Assembly (NCBI RefSeq): GCF_024305245.1
Contig: NZ_JAMWYX010000006.1
Span: 140,123-204,122, forward strand
Length of the DNA: 64,000 nt
Direction: 5' to 3'
Origin: Erythrobacter sp.
Lineage (GTDB): Bacteria; Pseudomonadota; Alphaproteobacteria; Sphingomonadales; Sphingomonadaceae
Shown: positions 56,453-64,000 of the stretch, one piece after another
How positions within the stretch are numbered: the first letter of the stretch is position 1
Layout of the letters: every line of letters begins with the position of its first letter
Program-made: the position numbers and the translations under genes
Notes under the pieces: generated by a model
Seen by the model: only the letters and a program-made list of their open reading frames with translations
What the model was told of the DNA's origin: nothing
Databases searched by the model: none

Positions 56453-57034
56453 CTAGTGCGACGTGATGTAAGCGGCCAGGTAGGCGCGGGCACGTTCCCA
56501 ATCGCGTTCTACTGTTCGAAGCGGACGGTTGGTCATTTCGGCTGCTTGCCGCATGGTCAGTCCTGCGAAAAAGCGATACTCGACCAGTCGTTCGAGATGA
56601 GGAGCGTGCTTGGCGAGACGGGCAAGTGCGGCCTCCAGTTCAAGCAGTTGGACCTCGGGTTCCGGTTCGGCGAGCTGCTGATTGTCCAGACATACATGCT
56701 CGCTGCCGGCACCTCGCTTGCTGGCGAGCTTGCGCCGTGCATAATCGATGATGATCTGGCGCATCACACGCGATGCTGTCGCAAGGAAATGGTTTTCGTT
56801 CGCAAACCGGCGCTCTTCGTCGCGCGATAGTTTTTCCCATGCCTCGTGGACGACCAAGGTCGTGTTCAACGTGGGAATCGGCGCACCATTGCGTAAATGA
56901 CGCGAGGCAATGCTTCGAAGAAGATCGTAGGTCTCGGCGACAAGTTCATCGCTGAGTTCAAGCTCCCTTTCGATTTCTTTGTGAAGCTCATCGGGCCGGC
57001 TGGCCGCAGTGTCCTCTTTGTGCACTAATCCCAT
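56453..57034 (-). CDS. ECF sigma factor (TIGR02999-type)
   Basis: 193 residues from the ATG at 57034, with AGGAC upstream; the longer frame from 57112 lacks such a site. Region 2 runs through LRNGAPIPTLNTTLVVHEAW and HFLATASRVMRQIIIDYARR; region 4 is LARLAKHAPHLERLVEYRFF and MTNRPLRTVERDWERARAYL. This subfamily is usually encoded next to a Ser/Thr kinase rather than an anti-sigma factor. It should direct RNA polymerase to the kinase, itself and probably the autotransporter. Confidence 0.9.
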   Translation of the reverse strand: MGLVHKEDTAASRPDELHKEIERELELSDELVAETYDLLRSIASRHLRNGAPIPTLNTTLVVHEAWEKLSRDEERRFANENHFLATASRVMRQIIIDYARRKLASKRGAGSEHVCLDNQQLAEPEPEVQLLELEAALARLAKHAPHLERLVEYRFFAGLTMRQAAEMTNRPLRTVERDWERARAYLAAYITSH

Positions 57035-57592
57035 CAACAGTCCTCTCTTGGTCGAGCAGGAGCACCGGAAAAAATTGCGTGGCCACCAAGGCCTTGCCGG
57101 CTTGTATCGCAATGCATTGAATGGATTGTTTGTCAGCGCGGTTCAAGCAATGAGTTGCCTAGCGGATACTTGCGGCGGTTTGGAGGCGAACAGATCATCC
57201 TGTGCGAAAGCCGCCGCAGCTTTCTCCCATCATTGGCCAGAGCCTGTCATTCAACAAGAGGCCCCATTGCAGCCGCGCTCCGAGGCCATCCTCGCCGCTT
57301 CACGAACCGCTGGTTTCGGCAGAACCGGTCGTTCCGGCACGCTGTGACGATTGGCAATTTTGTCCCAGACGAGGCCATTCAGACCGGTGAATGACGTTGT
57401 TCGCTTGCAGGCTGCCGGCAGCCGGGACCCAGTGACTGGAGTGCAAGCGCAAATCTGCCGTCTTCAGCAGGTTTCAATCCCTAGGGCCGGCCCTAAGGGC
57501 CCATCGGGCTGCCCACCACCGGCACACAGGCTCCACACAAATTCGTGTGTCTTGCCTTGAACACCTGTTCTGCAAATGTTCTATCAGGACAA
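57035..57592. other. Non-coding stretch between ECF gene and the Zn-ribbon gene
   Basis: About 560 bases with only short, unlikely frames. Divergent promoters for the sigma gene (minus) and the Zn-ribbon gene (plus) should lie here, but none is clear. Confidence 0.35.
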
Positions 57593-57817
57593 ATGAGCAG
57601 CAAACGCCTCGATACGCTGGCCGACTTCGCCCGGCATAGCTATAAATTGAGGATTGAATGCGCCTGCGGACGCATCGTGAGCGCTGATCCTCGCCACATC
57701 ATCGCGGCATGTCAAAAACGAAAACTGAGCTATCGGGTGGAAGCTGTTGCTGGACGCCTGCGCTGCGAGGAGTGCGGGCGTAAACCGTTCCGGGTGGGCC
57801 CGGGCCTCGGGACCTGA
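57593..57817 (+). CDS. Small zinc-ribbon-like protein
   Basis: 74 residues from the ATG at 57593. Pairs of cysteines, ECACGR and RCEECGR, about 36 residues apart suggest a four-Cys zinc ribbon. The rest (KRLDTLADFARHSYKLRI) is a short helix and strand. It lies 229 bp inside the right end of the island with its own terminator. Function is unknown. Confidence 0.65.
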   Translation: MSSKRLDTLADFARHSYKLRIECACGRIVSADPRHIIAACQKRKLSYRVEAVAGRLRCEECGRKPFRVGPGLGT

Positions 57818-57826
57818 GGCTTTTTT
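57804..57826 (+). terminator. Intrinsic terminator of the Zn-ribbon gene
   Basis: GCCTC-GGGACCT-GAGGC is followed by TTTTTT and overlaps the stop codon of the gene. Confidence 0.85.
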
Positions 57827-57962
57827 CCCACCCTTGCTAGCCCGGCTTATGGCTTGGCCCGAAAGAAGCTGTGTATTTCCGTGTGGAAAGACCGTTCGAA
57901 TGCGATGCGCATCTTGCGCTCGGAATCAGCTCGAATCATGGTGCCGAAATCAAGGCCACGAC

Positions 57963-57987
57963 AGGGTGCCACGGCAGGGTGCCACGG
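57963..57987. repeat. Right copy of the 25-bp sub-terminal direct repeat
   Basis: Identical to 1563-1587 and in the same orientation, 58 bp from the tRNA repeat. It also contains two tandem AGGGTGCCACGG units. Confidence 0.75.
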
Positions 57988-58045
57988 GGTTTTGACTCGA
58001 AGAGAAACCCGTTATTTGTCAGACGCTTGAATCTGAAGAAAGCGC

Positions 58046-58120
58046 TGGCTGGGGTGGCAGGATTCGAACCTGCGCATGCCGGTACCAAAAACCGGTGCCT
58101 TACCGCTTGGCTACACCCCA
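58046..58120 (-). tRNA. tRNA-Gln (anticodon UUG), island integration site (attR)
   Basis: A complete 75-base tRNA with encoded CCA. The acceptor pairs TGGGGTG with the 3' strand CACCCCA. The anticodon stem is CCGGT/ACCGG with loop TTTTGGT, giving anticodon TTG. The T loop is GGTTCGAATCC. It is very close to the E. coli glutamine tRNA. Its last 18 bases (58046-58063) are the attR core; the element lies on the 3' side of the gene, and insertion leaves the tRNA intact. Confidence 0.95.
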
Positions 58121-58201
58121 GCAGAGCCGCGCTCTATAGCGCGTGATTTCGCGTTGTGAAGGGGCTGAAAGCGCACGAGTGCACAGCCCTTCGCCGATGT
58201 T

Positions 58202-59074
58202 TCAAACCGGTGGGCCCGAAACCAGCCGCTTGCCTTCGAAATCGGCGGCTGAATGGCGTTCCTTCATCTGGGTGTCTTCATCGCCCCAGACCTTGTTGAC
58301 GATCCGCCCGCGCTTCACCGCCGGACGCGCCGCGATCTCCTTCACCCAGCGACCCACGTTCTTGTACTCGTCGATGCTGAGGAAGGTCTTGGCATCATTG
58401 TAGATGTGGCCGGTGGTGAAAGGGGCGAGCCACGGGAAATTGGCAATATCTGCGATGGTGTATTCGTCCCCGCCAAGATAACGGCTGTCCGCGAGCCGCT
58501 GGTCCGCCACGTCGAAGATGCGCTTGGTTTCCATCGCATAGCGATTGATCGGATATTCGTATTTTTCCGGCGCATAGGCGTAGAAATGGCCGAACCCGCC
58601 GCCGATGAAGGGGCCGGTGCCGACCTGCCAGAACACCCAGGAAAGCACCTCGGCGCGGGCCGCGGGATCGGTCGGCAGGAATGCGCCGAACTTCTCCGCG
58701 AGGTGGACGAGGATTGCCCCGCTTTCGAACACCCGGAACGGTGCTTCACCGCTGCGGTCGATCAGCGCGGGGATCTTGGAATTGGGGTTCGCAGCCACAA
58801 AGCCGCTGGTGAATTGTTCGCCGTCACCGATGTTGACGGTCCACGCGTCATATTCGGCGCCCGTGTGGCCCGCCTCGAGTAGTTCTTCCAGCATCACCGT
58901 CGCCTTCACGCCGTTGGGGGTGGCGAGCGAATAGAGCTGGAACGGGTGTTCGCCGACCGGCAACTCGCGGTCCTCGCGCGCTCCGGCAGTGGGGCGGTTG
59001 ATCCCGGCAAAGCGCCCGCCGGACACAGTCTCGGGGTTCCAGACCTCGGGCGGCGTGTAGGTTGCATCGGCCAT
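58202..59074 (-). CDS. yghU: YghU-type glutathione-dependent disulfide-bond oxidoreductase (GST fold)
   Basis: 290 residues from the ATG at 59074, which has AAGGAG eight bases upstream. The glutathione S-transferase fold starts at HPFQLYSLATPNGVKATVML, the redox/glutathione segment is NPNSKIPALID, and FESGAILVHLAEK follows; the C-terminal helical domain ends at WVKEIAARPAV. These features and the N-terminal extension match YghU, a glutathione-dependent disulfide reductase. It lies in the ordinary chromosome beside the tRNA. Confidence 0.9.
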   Translation of the reverse strand: MADATYTPPEVWNPETVSGGRFAGINRPTAGAREDRELPVGEHPFQLYSLATPNGVKATVMLEELLEAGHTGAEYDAWTVNIGDGEQFTSGFVAANPNSKIPALIDRSGEAPFRVFESGAILVHLAEKFGAFLPTDPAARAEVLSWVFWQVGTGPFIGGGFGHFYAYAPEKYEYPINRYAMETKRIFDVADQRLADSRYLGGDEYTIADIANFPWLAPFTTGHIYNDAKTFLSIDEYKNVGRWVKEIAARPAVKRGRIVNKVWGDEDTQMKERHSAADFEGKRLVSGPPV

Positions 59075-59190
59075 GGGGATCACTCCTTTGGGCGCGCGGG
59101 AAATGCGCGCTGTCTCGAAACCATAGCTGGCGTGCGGAGCGGCGCGGCGCAAGGTGGAACATCGCTGCGCCGGGCCGCTTTTGCTTGGCG

Positions 59191-60210
59191 ATGGAAAAGC
59201 TGGTCTATGTCGACGACGATCTTCCCGGCATCACCCGCAGGCGTGCGGGCAAGGGCTGGGCCTATTACGACCCGGCCGGAGAGCTGATCCGCGATCCCGG
59301 CGAACGCGCGCGGCTCAGCGCCATTGCGCTGCCGCCCGCCTATTCCGACGCGTGGTTCTGCCCGGTCGACAACGGCCATATCCTTGCCACCGGATATGAC
59401 GATGCCGGGCGCAAGCAGTATCGCTATCACCCCGGTTTCCGCGAGGCGCGCGAAAGTGCGAAATATGATGCCTGCGCGGCCTTCGGCAAGCTGCTGCCGC
59501 TGATGCGTAAACGGGTGGACGAAGACCTGAGCCAGCCGCGCGTCACCCGCACTCGGGCGCTGGCGGCGGTGGTGCGGTTGCTCGACGTATCGGCGATCCG
59601 CATCGGCAACGAGCATTACGCGCGCACCAACGAAAGCTACGGCGCGACCACGCTGCGCAGCGATCATGCCGAAGTGGGCGTGCGGCGGATCGCCCTCCAT
59701 TTCGTCGGCAAGGGCGGTAAGGAGCGCGACATCGATCTGACCGATGCCCGGCTGGCGCGGGCGGTGCGCCGGATGCAGGATCTGGACGACAGCGATGACG
59801 ATCACCTGTTCCGCTACGAGGATGAGGACGGCGTGGTGCGTCCCGTAACCTCCGCCGACGTCAACGCCTATATGCGCGAAACGATGGGGGAGGATTTCTC
59901 GGCCAAGCATTTCCGCACCTTCCACGCCAGCGCGCTCGCTTTCGAGAAGCTGGCGACCGGCACCGGCCGAGTGAAGCTGGGCGAAATGCTCGATCACGTC
60001 GCCGAGCATCTCGGCAACACTCCGGCGATTGCGCGCAGTGCCTATGTCCACCCCGCGGTGATCGCGCGGATCGAGGGGCAGGAGACATGGCGCGAAGGGC
60101 TGCACCTGCCACGCGCGACCCGCTGGTTGACGCGCCCCGAACGCGGGCTGATCGCATTTCTGGAGGAATGCGGCGACCTGCACGAACTTCAGACTGGCGA
60201 TGCCGACTGA
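59191..60210 (+). CDS. DNA topoisomerase IB
   Basis: 339 residues from the ATG at 59191. The segments GKGWAYYDPAGELIRDPGE, RVTRTRALAAVVRLLDVSAI, RIGNEHYARTNESYGATTL, LHFVGKGGKERDI, FRTFHASALAF and the catalytic Tyr in ARSAYVHPAVI match bacterial type IB topoisomerases of the poxvirus-like class. It relaxes supercoils without ATP. It stands next to the yghU-like gene in the opposite direction. Confidence 0.92.
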   Translation: MEKLVYVDDDLPGITRRRAGKGWAYYDPAGELIRDPGERARLSAIALPPAYSDAWFCPVDNGHILATGYDDAGRKQYRYHPGFREARESAKYDACAAFGKLLPLMRKRVDEDLSQPRVTRTRALAAVVRLLDVSAIRIGNEHYARTNESYGATTLRSDHAEVGVRRIALHFVGKGGKERDIDLTDARLARAVRRMQDLDDSDDDHLFRYEDEDGVVRPVTSADVNAYMRETMGEDFSAKHFRTFHASALAFEKLATGTGRVKLGEMLDHVAEHLGNTPAIARSAYVHPAVIARIEGQETWREGLHLPRATRWLTRPERGLIAFLEECGDLHELQTGDAD

Positions 60211-60276
60211 GGCTTGAACCCTAGGCAGCGGGGCCCGCGCACGTTACAGCCCGCGCGAAGCAGGAGACGCGAGCGG

Positions 60277-62367
60277 ATGACGCAGGGCCACCCCTTTTAC
60301 GATATGCACGAACACGGCTTCGTGCGCGTCGCCACGGCGACTCCGTGCAGCCGCCCGGCCGATGTTCCCCACAACACCGCAGGCGTGCTGGAGGAAGCGC
60401 GCAAGGCGCACGCGGCGAATGTCGATCTGGTGGTGTTCCCCGAACTGACGCTGTCATCCTACGCGATCGACGATCTGTTGTTGCAGGATGCGCTGCTGGC
60501 GCGCGTCGAACGGGCGCTGGCCGAGGTGGTCGCGGCATCGGCCGATCTCAACCCGGTGCTGGTGCTGGGCGCGCCGCTGCGCCGCGGGGACAAGCTGTAT
60601 AATTGCGCGGTGGTGATCGCGGGCGGGCAGATTCTCGGCGTGGTGCCCAAAAGCTTCCTGCCCAATTACCGCGAATTCTACGAAAAGCGCCACTTCGCAC
60701 ACGGGCGCGGTTGCACCGATCTGTGGATCGCGGTGGCGGGCGAGGAAGTGCCGTTCGGCACCGATCTGGTGTTTGCCGCCGCCAACCTTCCCGGCTTCCG
60801 CTTCGGGGTGGAAATCTGCGAGGACTACTGGGCGCCGATCCCGCCGGGGATGACTGCTGCGCTCGCGGGCGCGCTGATCCTGTGCAACCTGTCCGCCTCT
60901 CCGATCACCATCGGACGCGCGGATGATCGCCACCTGCATTGCCGCTCCAGCGCCAGCCGCGCAATCGCCGCCTATGTCTATTCCGCCAGCGGCCACGGCG
61001 AAAGCACCACCGATCTCGCATGGGACGGTCAGGGCGTGGTATACGAAATGAGCGATCTGATGGCCCAGAGCGCGCGGTTCGACCTGTCAGGCGAATTGTG
61101 TGTGGTCGACATTGATACCGATCGGCTGGCTGCCGAGCGGATGCGCAACCAGACCTACGCCGATGCCGCCGAATGGGCAGGTCGCCCCGAAGACAGCTAT
61201 CGCCGGATCATCTTCGAACACACCTATGCCGAGGGCGATATCGGCCTGCTGCGCCCGGTTGCGCGCTTCCCGTTCGTGCCCGCGCGGCCCGAAAAGCTGG
61301 ACGAAGATTGTTACGAAGCGTTCAACATCCAGGTCGATGCACTGATGCGGCGGCTCGAGGCGACCGGCAGCAAGAGCCTCGTCATCGGTATTTCGGGCGG
61401 GCTCGACAGCACCCATGCGCTGATCGTGGCGGCCAAGGCCTGCGACCGCCTCGGCCTGCCGCGAAGCACCATTCGCGGCTATACCATGCCCGGCTTCGGC
61501 ACGTCGGAAGGGACGAAGTCGAACGCGCACCGGCTGATGGCGGCGATGGAAATCACCGCGGACGAAATCGACATCCGCCCTGCCGCCACGAAGATGCTGG
61601 AAGATATCGGCCATCCCTTCGCCGCCGGAGAACCGGTGCACGATGTGACCTTCGAGAACGTGCAGGCTGGGCTGCGCACCGACTACCTGTTCCGCCTTGC
61701 CGGGCAGCACAAGGGCTTCGTGATCGGCACCGGCGACCTGTCCGAACTGGCGCTGGGCTGGTGCACCTACGGTGTGGGCGACCACATGAGCCATTACGGG
61801 GTCAACGCGGGCGTGCCCAAGACGCTGATCCAGTATCTGATCCGCTGGGTGATCGCGACCGGGCAATTCACCGATGCCTGCGGCGAAGTGCTGGGCGCGA
61901 TCCTGGATGCCGAGATTTCGCCCGAACTGGTGCCACCGGGCGCGGACGGGCAGATCCAGTCGACCGAGGAGTTGATTGGCCCTTACGAACTCAACGACTT
62001 CTTCCTCCACCACGTGATCCGCTTCGGGCAGCGCCCTTCGAAGGTGGCGTTCCTGGCATGGCACGCGTGGCGGGAGCGCGAAGGCGGCGAGTGGCCGGCA
62101 GGCTTCCCCGACGCGCGCAAGAACGAATATTCGCTGCCGACCATCGCCCGCTGGCTCGACAAGTTTCTGCACCGCTTCTTCGGCTTTTCGCAGTTCAAGC
62201 GTTCTGCGCTGCCTAACGGACCCAAGGTTTCATCGGCCGGCGCATTATCGCCGCGCGGTGATTGGCGCGCGCCGTCGGATGCGGTGGCGACGGTGTGGCG
62301 CGAGCAGCTGCGCGAAAGCCTGCCCGCCGACGTCGCGAGCGAGGTGTTCGGCGACAACCACAGCTGA
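60277..62367 (+). CDS. nadE: NAD+ synthase, glutamine-hydrolysing
   Basis: 696 residues from the ATG at 60277. The N-terminal glutaminase (nitrilase fold) has PELTLSSY (Glu), VPKSFLPNYREFYE (Lys) and VEICEDYW (Cys). The C-terminal synthetase has the PP-loop ISGGLDSTHAL and GTGDLSELALGW. It makes NAD+ from deamido-NAD+ with ATP and glutamine, in the cytoplasm. The last stop codon overlaps the next gene (TGATG). Confidence 0.96.
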   Translation: MTQGHPFYDMHEHGFVRVATATPCSRPADVPHNTAGVLEEARKAHAANVDLVVFPELTLSSYAIDDLLLQDALLARVERALAEVVAASADLNPVLVLGAPLRRGDKLYNCAVVIAGGQILGVVPKSFLPNYREFYEKRHFAHGRGCTDLWIAVAGEEVPFGTDLVFAAANLPGFRFGVEICEDYWAPIPPGMTAALAGALILCNLSASPITIGRADDRHLHCRSSASRAIAAYVYSASGHGESTTDLAWDGQGVVYEMSDLMAQSARFDLSGELCVVDIDTDRLAAERMRNQTYADAAEWAGRPEDSYRRIIFEHTYAEGDIGLLRPVARFPFVPARPEKLDEDCYEAFNIQVDALMRRLEATGSKSLVIGISGGLDSTHALIVAAKACDRLGLPRSTIRGYTMPGFGTSEGTKSNAHRLMAAMEITADEIDIRPAATKMLEDIGHPFAAGEPVHDVTFENVQAGLRTDYLFRLAGQHKGFVIGTGDLSELALGWCTYGVGDHMSHYGVNAGVPKTLIQYLIRWVIATGQFTDACGEVLGAILDAEISPELVPPGADGQIQSTEELIGPYELNDFFLHHVIRFGQRPSKVAFLAWHAWREREGGEWPAGFPDARKNEYSLPTIARWLDKFLHRFFGFSQFKRSALPNGPKVSSAGALSPRGDWRAPSDAVATVWREQLRESLPADVASEVFGDNHS

Positions 62368-63281
62368 TGGTTGCCGTTTCGAAGCCCGGCGGCCTGCCTT
62401 TATCGGCGCTGGCGATCATGTTGTTCTGCAACGTCGCATGGGCTCTGAATGTCGTGGTCAGCAAGATCGCGGTGAGCACGCTCGGCCTGCCGCCGCTGTT
62501 CTATACCGTGCTGCGTTCGGCCATGGTGCTGGTGGTGCTGTTCCCGTTGCTGCGGCAGATCCCGGCGCGCCTGCCGTGGGTGCTGGGCATCGGCTTCGCC
62601 ATTACCGGAGGCAGTTTCGGGCTGCAATTCGTCGGACTGCAGACCGCGAGCCCATCGGCCGTGGGGATCGTCAACCTTGCAGGGGCGCCGCTGACCGTGC
62701 TGTTCGCGATCCTGTTCCTCGGCGAGGAAGTGCGCTGGCGGCGCGGGGTCGGGATGGCGCTGGCATTGGGTGGCGTGGGGCTGGCAATCGGCTCACCCTC
62801 GGCATCGGGCAGTCTGATCGGACTCGCCTTCGCGTTCGGCGGCGTGCTGATGGGCGCCTTCGCCTCGGTGTTCGTCAAGCGGCTGACGATCGGCTCGGTC
62901 GCGCTTCAGGCGTGGGCGGCGGTGGCTTCGCTGGCGGTGATGCTGCCCGCCTCACTGGCGCTGGAGAGCGGCCAGATCGAAGCCGTGCGCGCCGCACCGC
63001 TGGCGGTGGCGGCGTGCGTGGTGTTTGCAGGGCTGGTGGTCTCGGTCGGCGCACATTCGGCCTATTTCAAGCTGTTTCAGGCGCATGATGCCAACCTGAT
63101 CGTGCCGCTGACTTTGCTCACCCCGCTGCTGACGATTGCTTTCGGCACATGGTTGACCGGCGACGAGATCGGTTGGCCGCTGCTGGCGGGCGGGGCGATG
63201 GCGCTGGCGGGCGTGGCCATCATCGTGGTGCGCCCGAGCCGCAATATCTTCAAACCGCTGCTGGTGCGCCCGCGGCTGTAA
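62367..63281 (+). CDS. EamA/DMT-family transporter
   Basis: 304 residues with ten predicted spans in two EamA halves: LPLSALAIMLFCNVAWALNV at the start and AYFKLFQAHDANLIVPLTLL in the second half. The ATG shares a base with the nadE stop, so translation is coupled. The family exports amino acids or other small metabolites; the substrate is unknown. Confidence 0.9.
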   Translation: MVAVSKPGGLPLSALAIMLFCNVAWALNVVVSKIAVSTLGLPPLFYTVLRSAMVLVVLFPLLRQIPARLPWVLGIGFAITGGSFGLQFVGLQTASPSAVGIVNLAGAPLTVLFAILFLGEEVRWRRGVGMALALGGVGLAIGSPSASGSLIGLAFAFGGVLMGAFASVFVKRLTIGSVALQAWAAVASLAVMLPASLALESGQIEAVRAAPLAVAACVVFAGLVVSVGAHSAYFKLFQAHDANLIVPLTLLTPLLTIAFGTWLTGDEIGWPLLAGGAMALAGVAIIVVRPSRNIFKPLLVRPRL

Positions 63282-63302
63282 CGGCGTCAAAAATTCAAGA
63301 GT

Positions 63303-63327
63303 CACCGGGGGCCGGTGCGACCCGGTG
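63303..63327. terminator. Possible bidirectional terminator
   Basis: CACCGGG and CCCGGTG pair across 11 bases between two convergent genes. No T-run is present, so this is tentative. Confidence 0.4.
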
Positions 63328-63345
63328 TACCCGCCCCCAGTAGCC

Positions 63346-63942
63346 TCAGGCGGCAAGCTTCAGCGCGGCTTCCTGCGCAGCGGCGATCTTTTCCTCGCCG
63401 CCTTCGCCCATGATCCCGTCGGCGGCGACGATTTCCACATCGCTGATGCCCAGAAAGCCGAGGAAGAAGGTCAGCCAGCGGCTCATGAAGTCGATGTCGC
63501 TGCCCATCGGGGTGCCGCCGCTGGCGATGGCGAGATAGGCCTTCTTGCCGGTCAGCAGGCCTTCGGGGCCGGTCGGCGTGTAGCGGAAGGTCGTTCCGGC
63601 GCGCGCCACCAGATCGGCCCACGCCTTGAGCGTTGCGGGCGGGCCGAAATTATAGACGGGGCTTGCGAGAACGATGGTGTCGGCGGCCTGCAATTCGGCG
63701 ATCAGTTCATCTGCGATGGCGGCGAGTTCGACCTGCTCGGGCGTGCGCTCGGCAGCGGGGGCAAGGTTCGCAGCAAACCGCTCGGCGCTGACATAGGGAA
63801 TGTCGTTCGCGGCGAGATCGCGGGTGGTGACGTTCGCGCCCGTCTTGGCGGCAAGGCCTTCGACGAGGCGCTGACCGAGACCGCGCGAAACGCTGTCGCC
63901 GTCCGGACGGATGCTGGCGGTGATGTAGAGAATGTTGCTCAT
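63346..63942 (-). CDS. azoR: FMN-dependent NADH-azoreductase (AzoR-type)
   Basis: 198 residues. The flavodoxin-like fold opens with ILYITASIRPDGDSVSRGLG, has the FMN-binding segment VLASPVYNFGPPATLKAWAD and the SGGTPMGSDIDFM loop, as in AzoR. These enzymes reduce quinones or azo dyes with NADH, in the cytoplasm. The gene is convergent with the transporter gene. The upstream flank at 63943-64000 shows no further gene. Confidence 0.9.
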   Translation of the reverse strand: MSNILYITASIRPDGDSVSRGLGQRLVEGLAAKTGANVTTRDLAANDIPYVSAERFAANLAPAAERTPEQVELAAIADELIAELQAADTIVLASPVYNFGPPATLKAWADLVARAGTTFRYTPTGPEGLLTGKKAYLAIASGGTPMGSDIDFMSRWLTFFLGFLGISDVEIVAADGIMGEGGEEKIAAAQEAALKLAA

Positions 63943-64000
63943 GGCGGGGTTCCTTGAATGTGGGGGGGTGGAGCCGGCCGGACGGCGACAGCGTTTCGCG

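Larger units (their letters stand above)
1472..58063. mobile_element. Integrative element (genomic island) in the 3' end of tRNA-Gln
   Basis: An 18-bp direct repeat marks both ends: 1472-1489 on the left and 58046-58063 on the right. The right copy is the 3' end of an intact minus-strand tRNA-Gln gene. A tyrosine integrase lies just inside the left end, as is usual for tRNA-targeting islands. A second 25-bp direct repeat lies just inside both ends. Cargo in between includes accessory genes, defence-like genes, secretion systems and IS remnants, while both flanks carry ordinary metabolic genes. No relaxase, coupling protein, type IV secretion gene, replication initiator or excisionase was recognised, so autonomous transfer is unlikely. 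Boundaries follow from the repeat itself; mobility is inferred. Confidence 0.85.

Noticed and set aside
59080..60183. 367-residue minus-strand frame over the topoisomerase gene
   Set aside because: Antisense to a conserved enzyme with all catalytic motifs.

Overview
The window looks like the chromosome of a high-GC alphaproteobacterium of the order Sphingomonadales, most likely an Erythrobacteraceae-type organism. This rests on gene content and codon use, not on a database search. Ordinary chromosome occupies both ends. On the left are the tail of a PQQ-type sugar dehydrogenase and a membrane protein. On the right are tRNA-Gln, a YghU-type glutathione-dependent oxidoreductase, topoisomerase IB, NAD+ synthase, a DMT transporter and an azoreductase.

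Between them, from about 1472 to 58063, lies a roughly 56.6 kb integrative element inserted at the 3' end of tRNA-Gln(UUG). An 18-bp copy of the tRNA 3' end (1472-1489) repeats the 3' end of the intact tRNA gene (58046-58063). A large tyrosine integrase starts about 110 bp inside the left copy. A second, 25-bp direct repeat lies just inside both ends. I see no relaxase, type IV secretion genes or excisionase, so the element is a genomic island or at most a mobilisable element.

Left half of the island (1.6-20.2 kb): integrase; MscS-like protein; an AppA-like BLUF plus B12/haem-binding photoreceptor; an Xre regulator with a membrane partner and a visible operator; small membrane proteins; a PAP2 phosphatase; a four-gene TolC/HlyD/two ABC-2 permease export operon without an ATPase; a DUF389 protein; an aspartic protease; a TraB-like lipoprotein; and a short YegD-like Hsp70.

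Centre (20.5-31.3 kb): a three-gene operon made of a 1997-residue DUF4011 helicase with a Vsr/DUF559-like nuclease domain (Hhe-like), an SbcD-like nuclease and an SbcC/YhaN-like ATPase. Broken IS3-family remnants flank it on both sides, so it looks like a transposon-delivered defence cassette. An unrecognised 537-residue gene, a 1-kb AT-rich hairpin-bearing region with a strong terminator but no gene, and a block of two DnaQ-fold exonucleases plus island-type hypothetical genes follow. After these come a secreted SNase-family protein and an ADP-ribosyltransferase-like protein.

Right half (41.3-57.0 kb, all on the minus strand): an ECF sigma factor, a Ser/Thr kinase with TPR repeats, a 2382-residue autotransporter, and a type I export operon. 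That operon encodes an HlyD protein, a C39-peptidase ABC transporter, a double-glycine-leader protein with an EF-hand loop, and an AT-rich CPBP-like membrane protein. The first three genes look like a phospho-activated sigma factor circuit driving a surface protein. The export operon looks like a bacteriocin-type or calcium-binding effector system with a candidate immunity or maturation protein.
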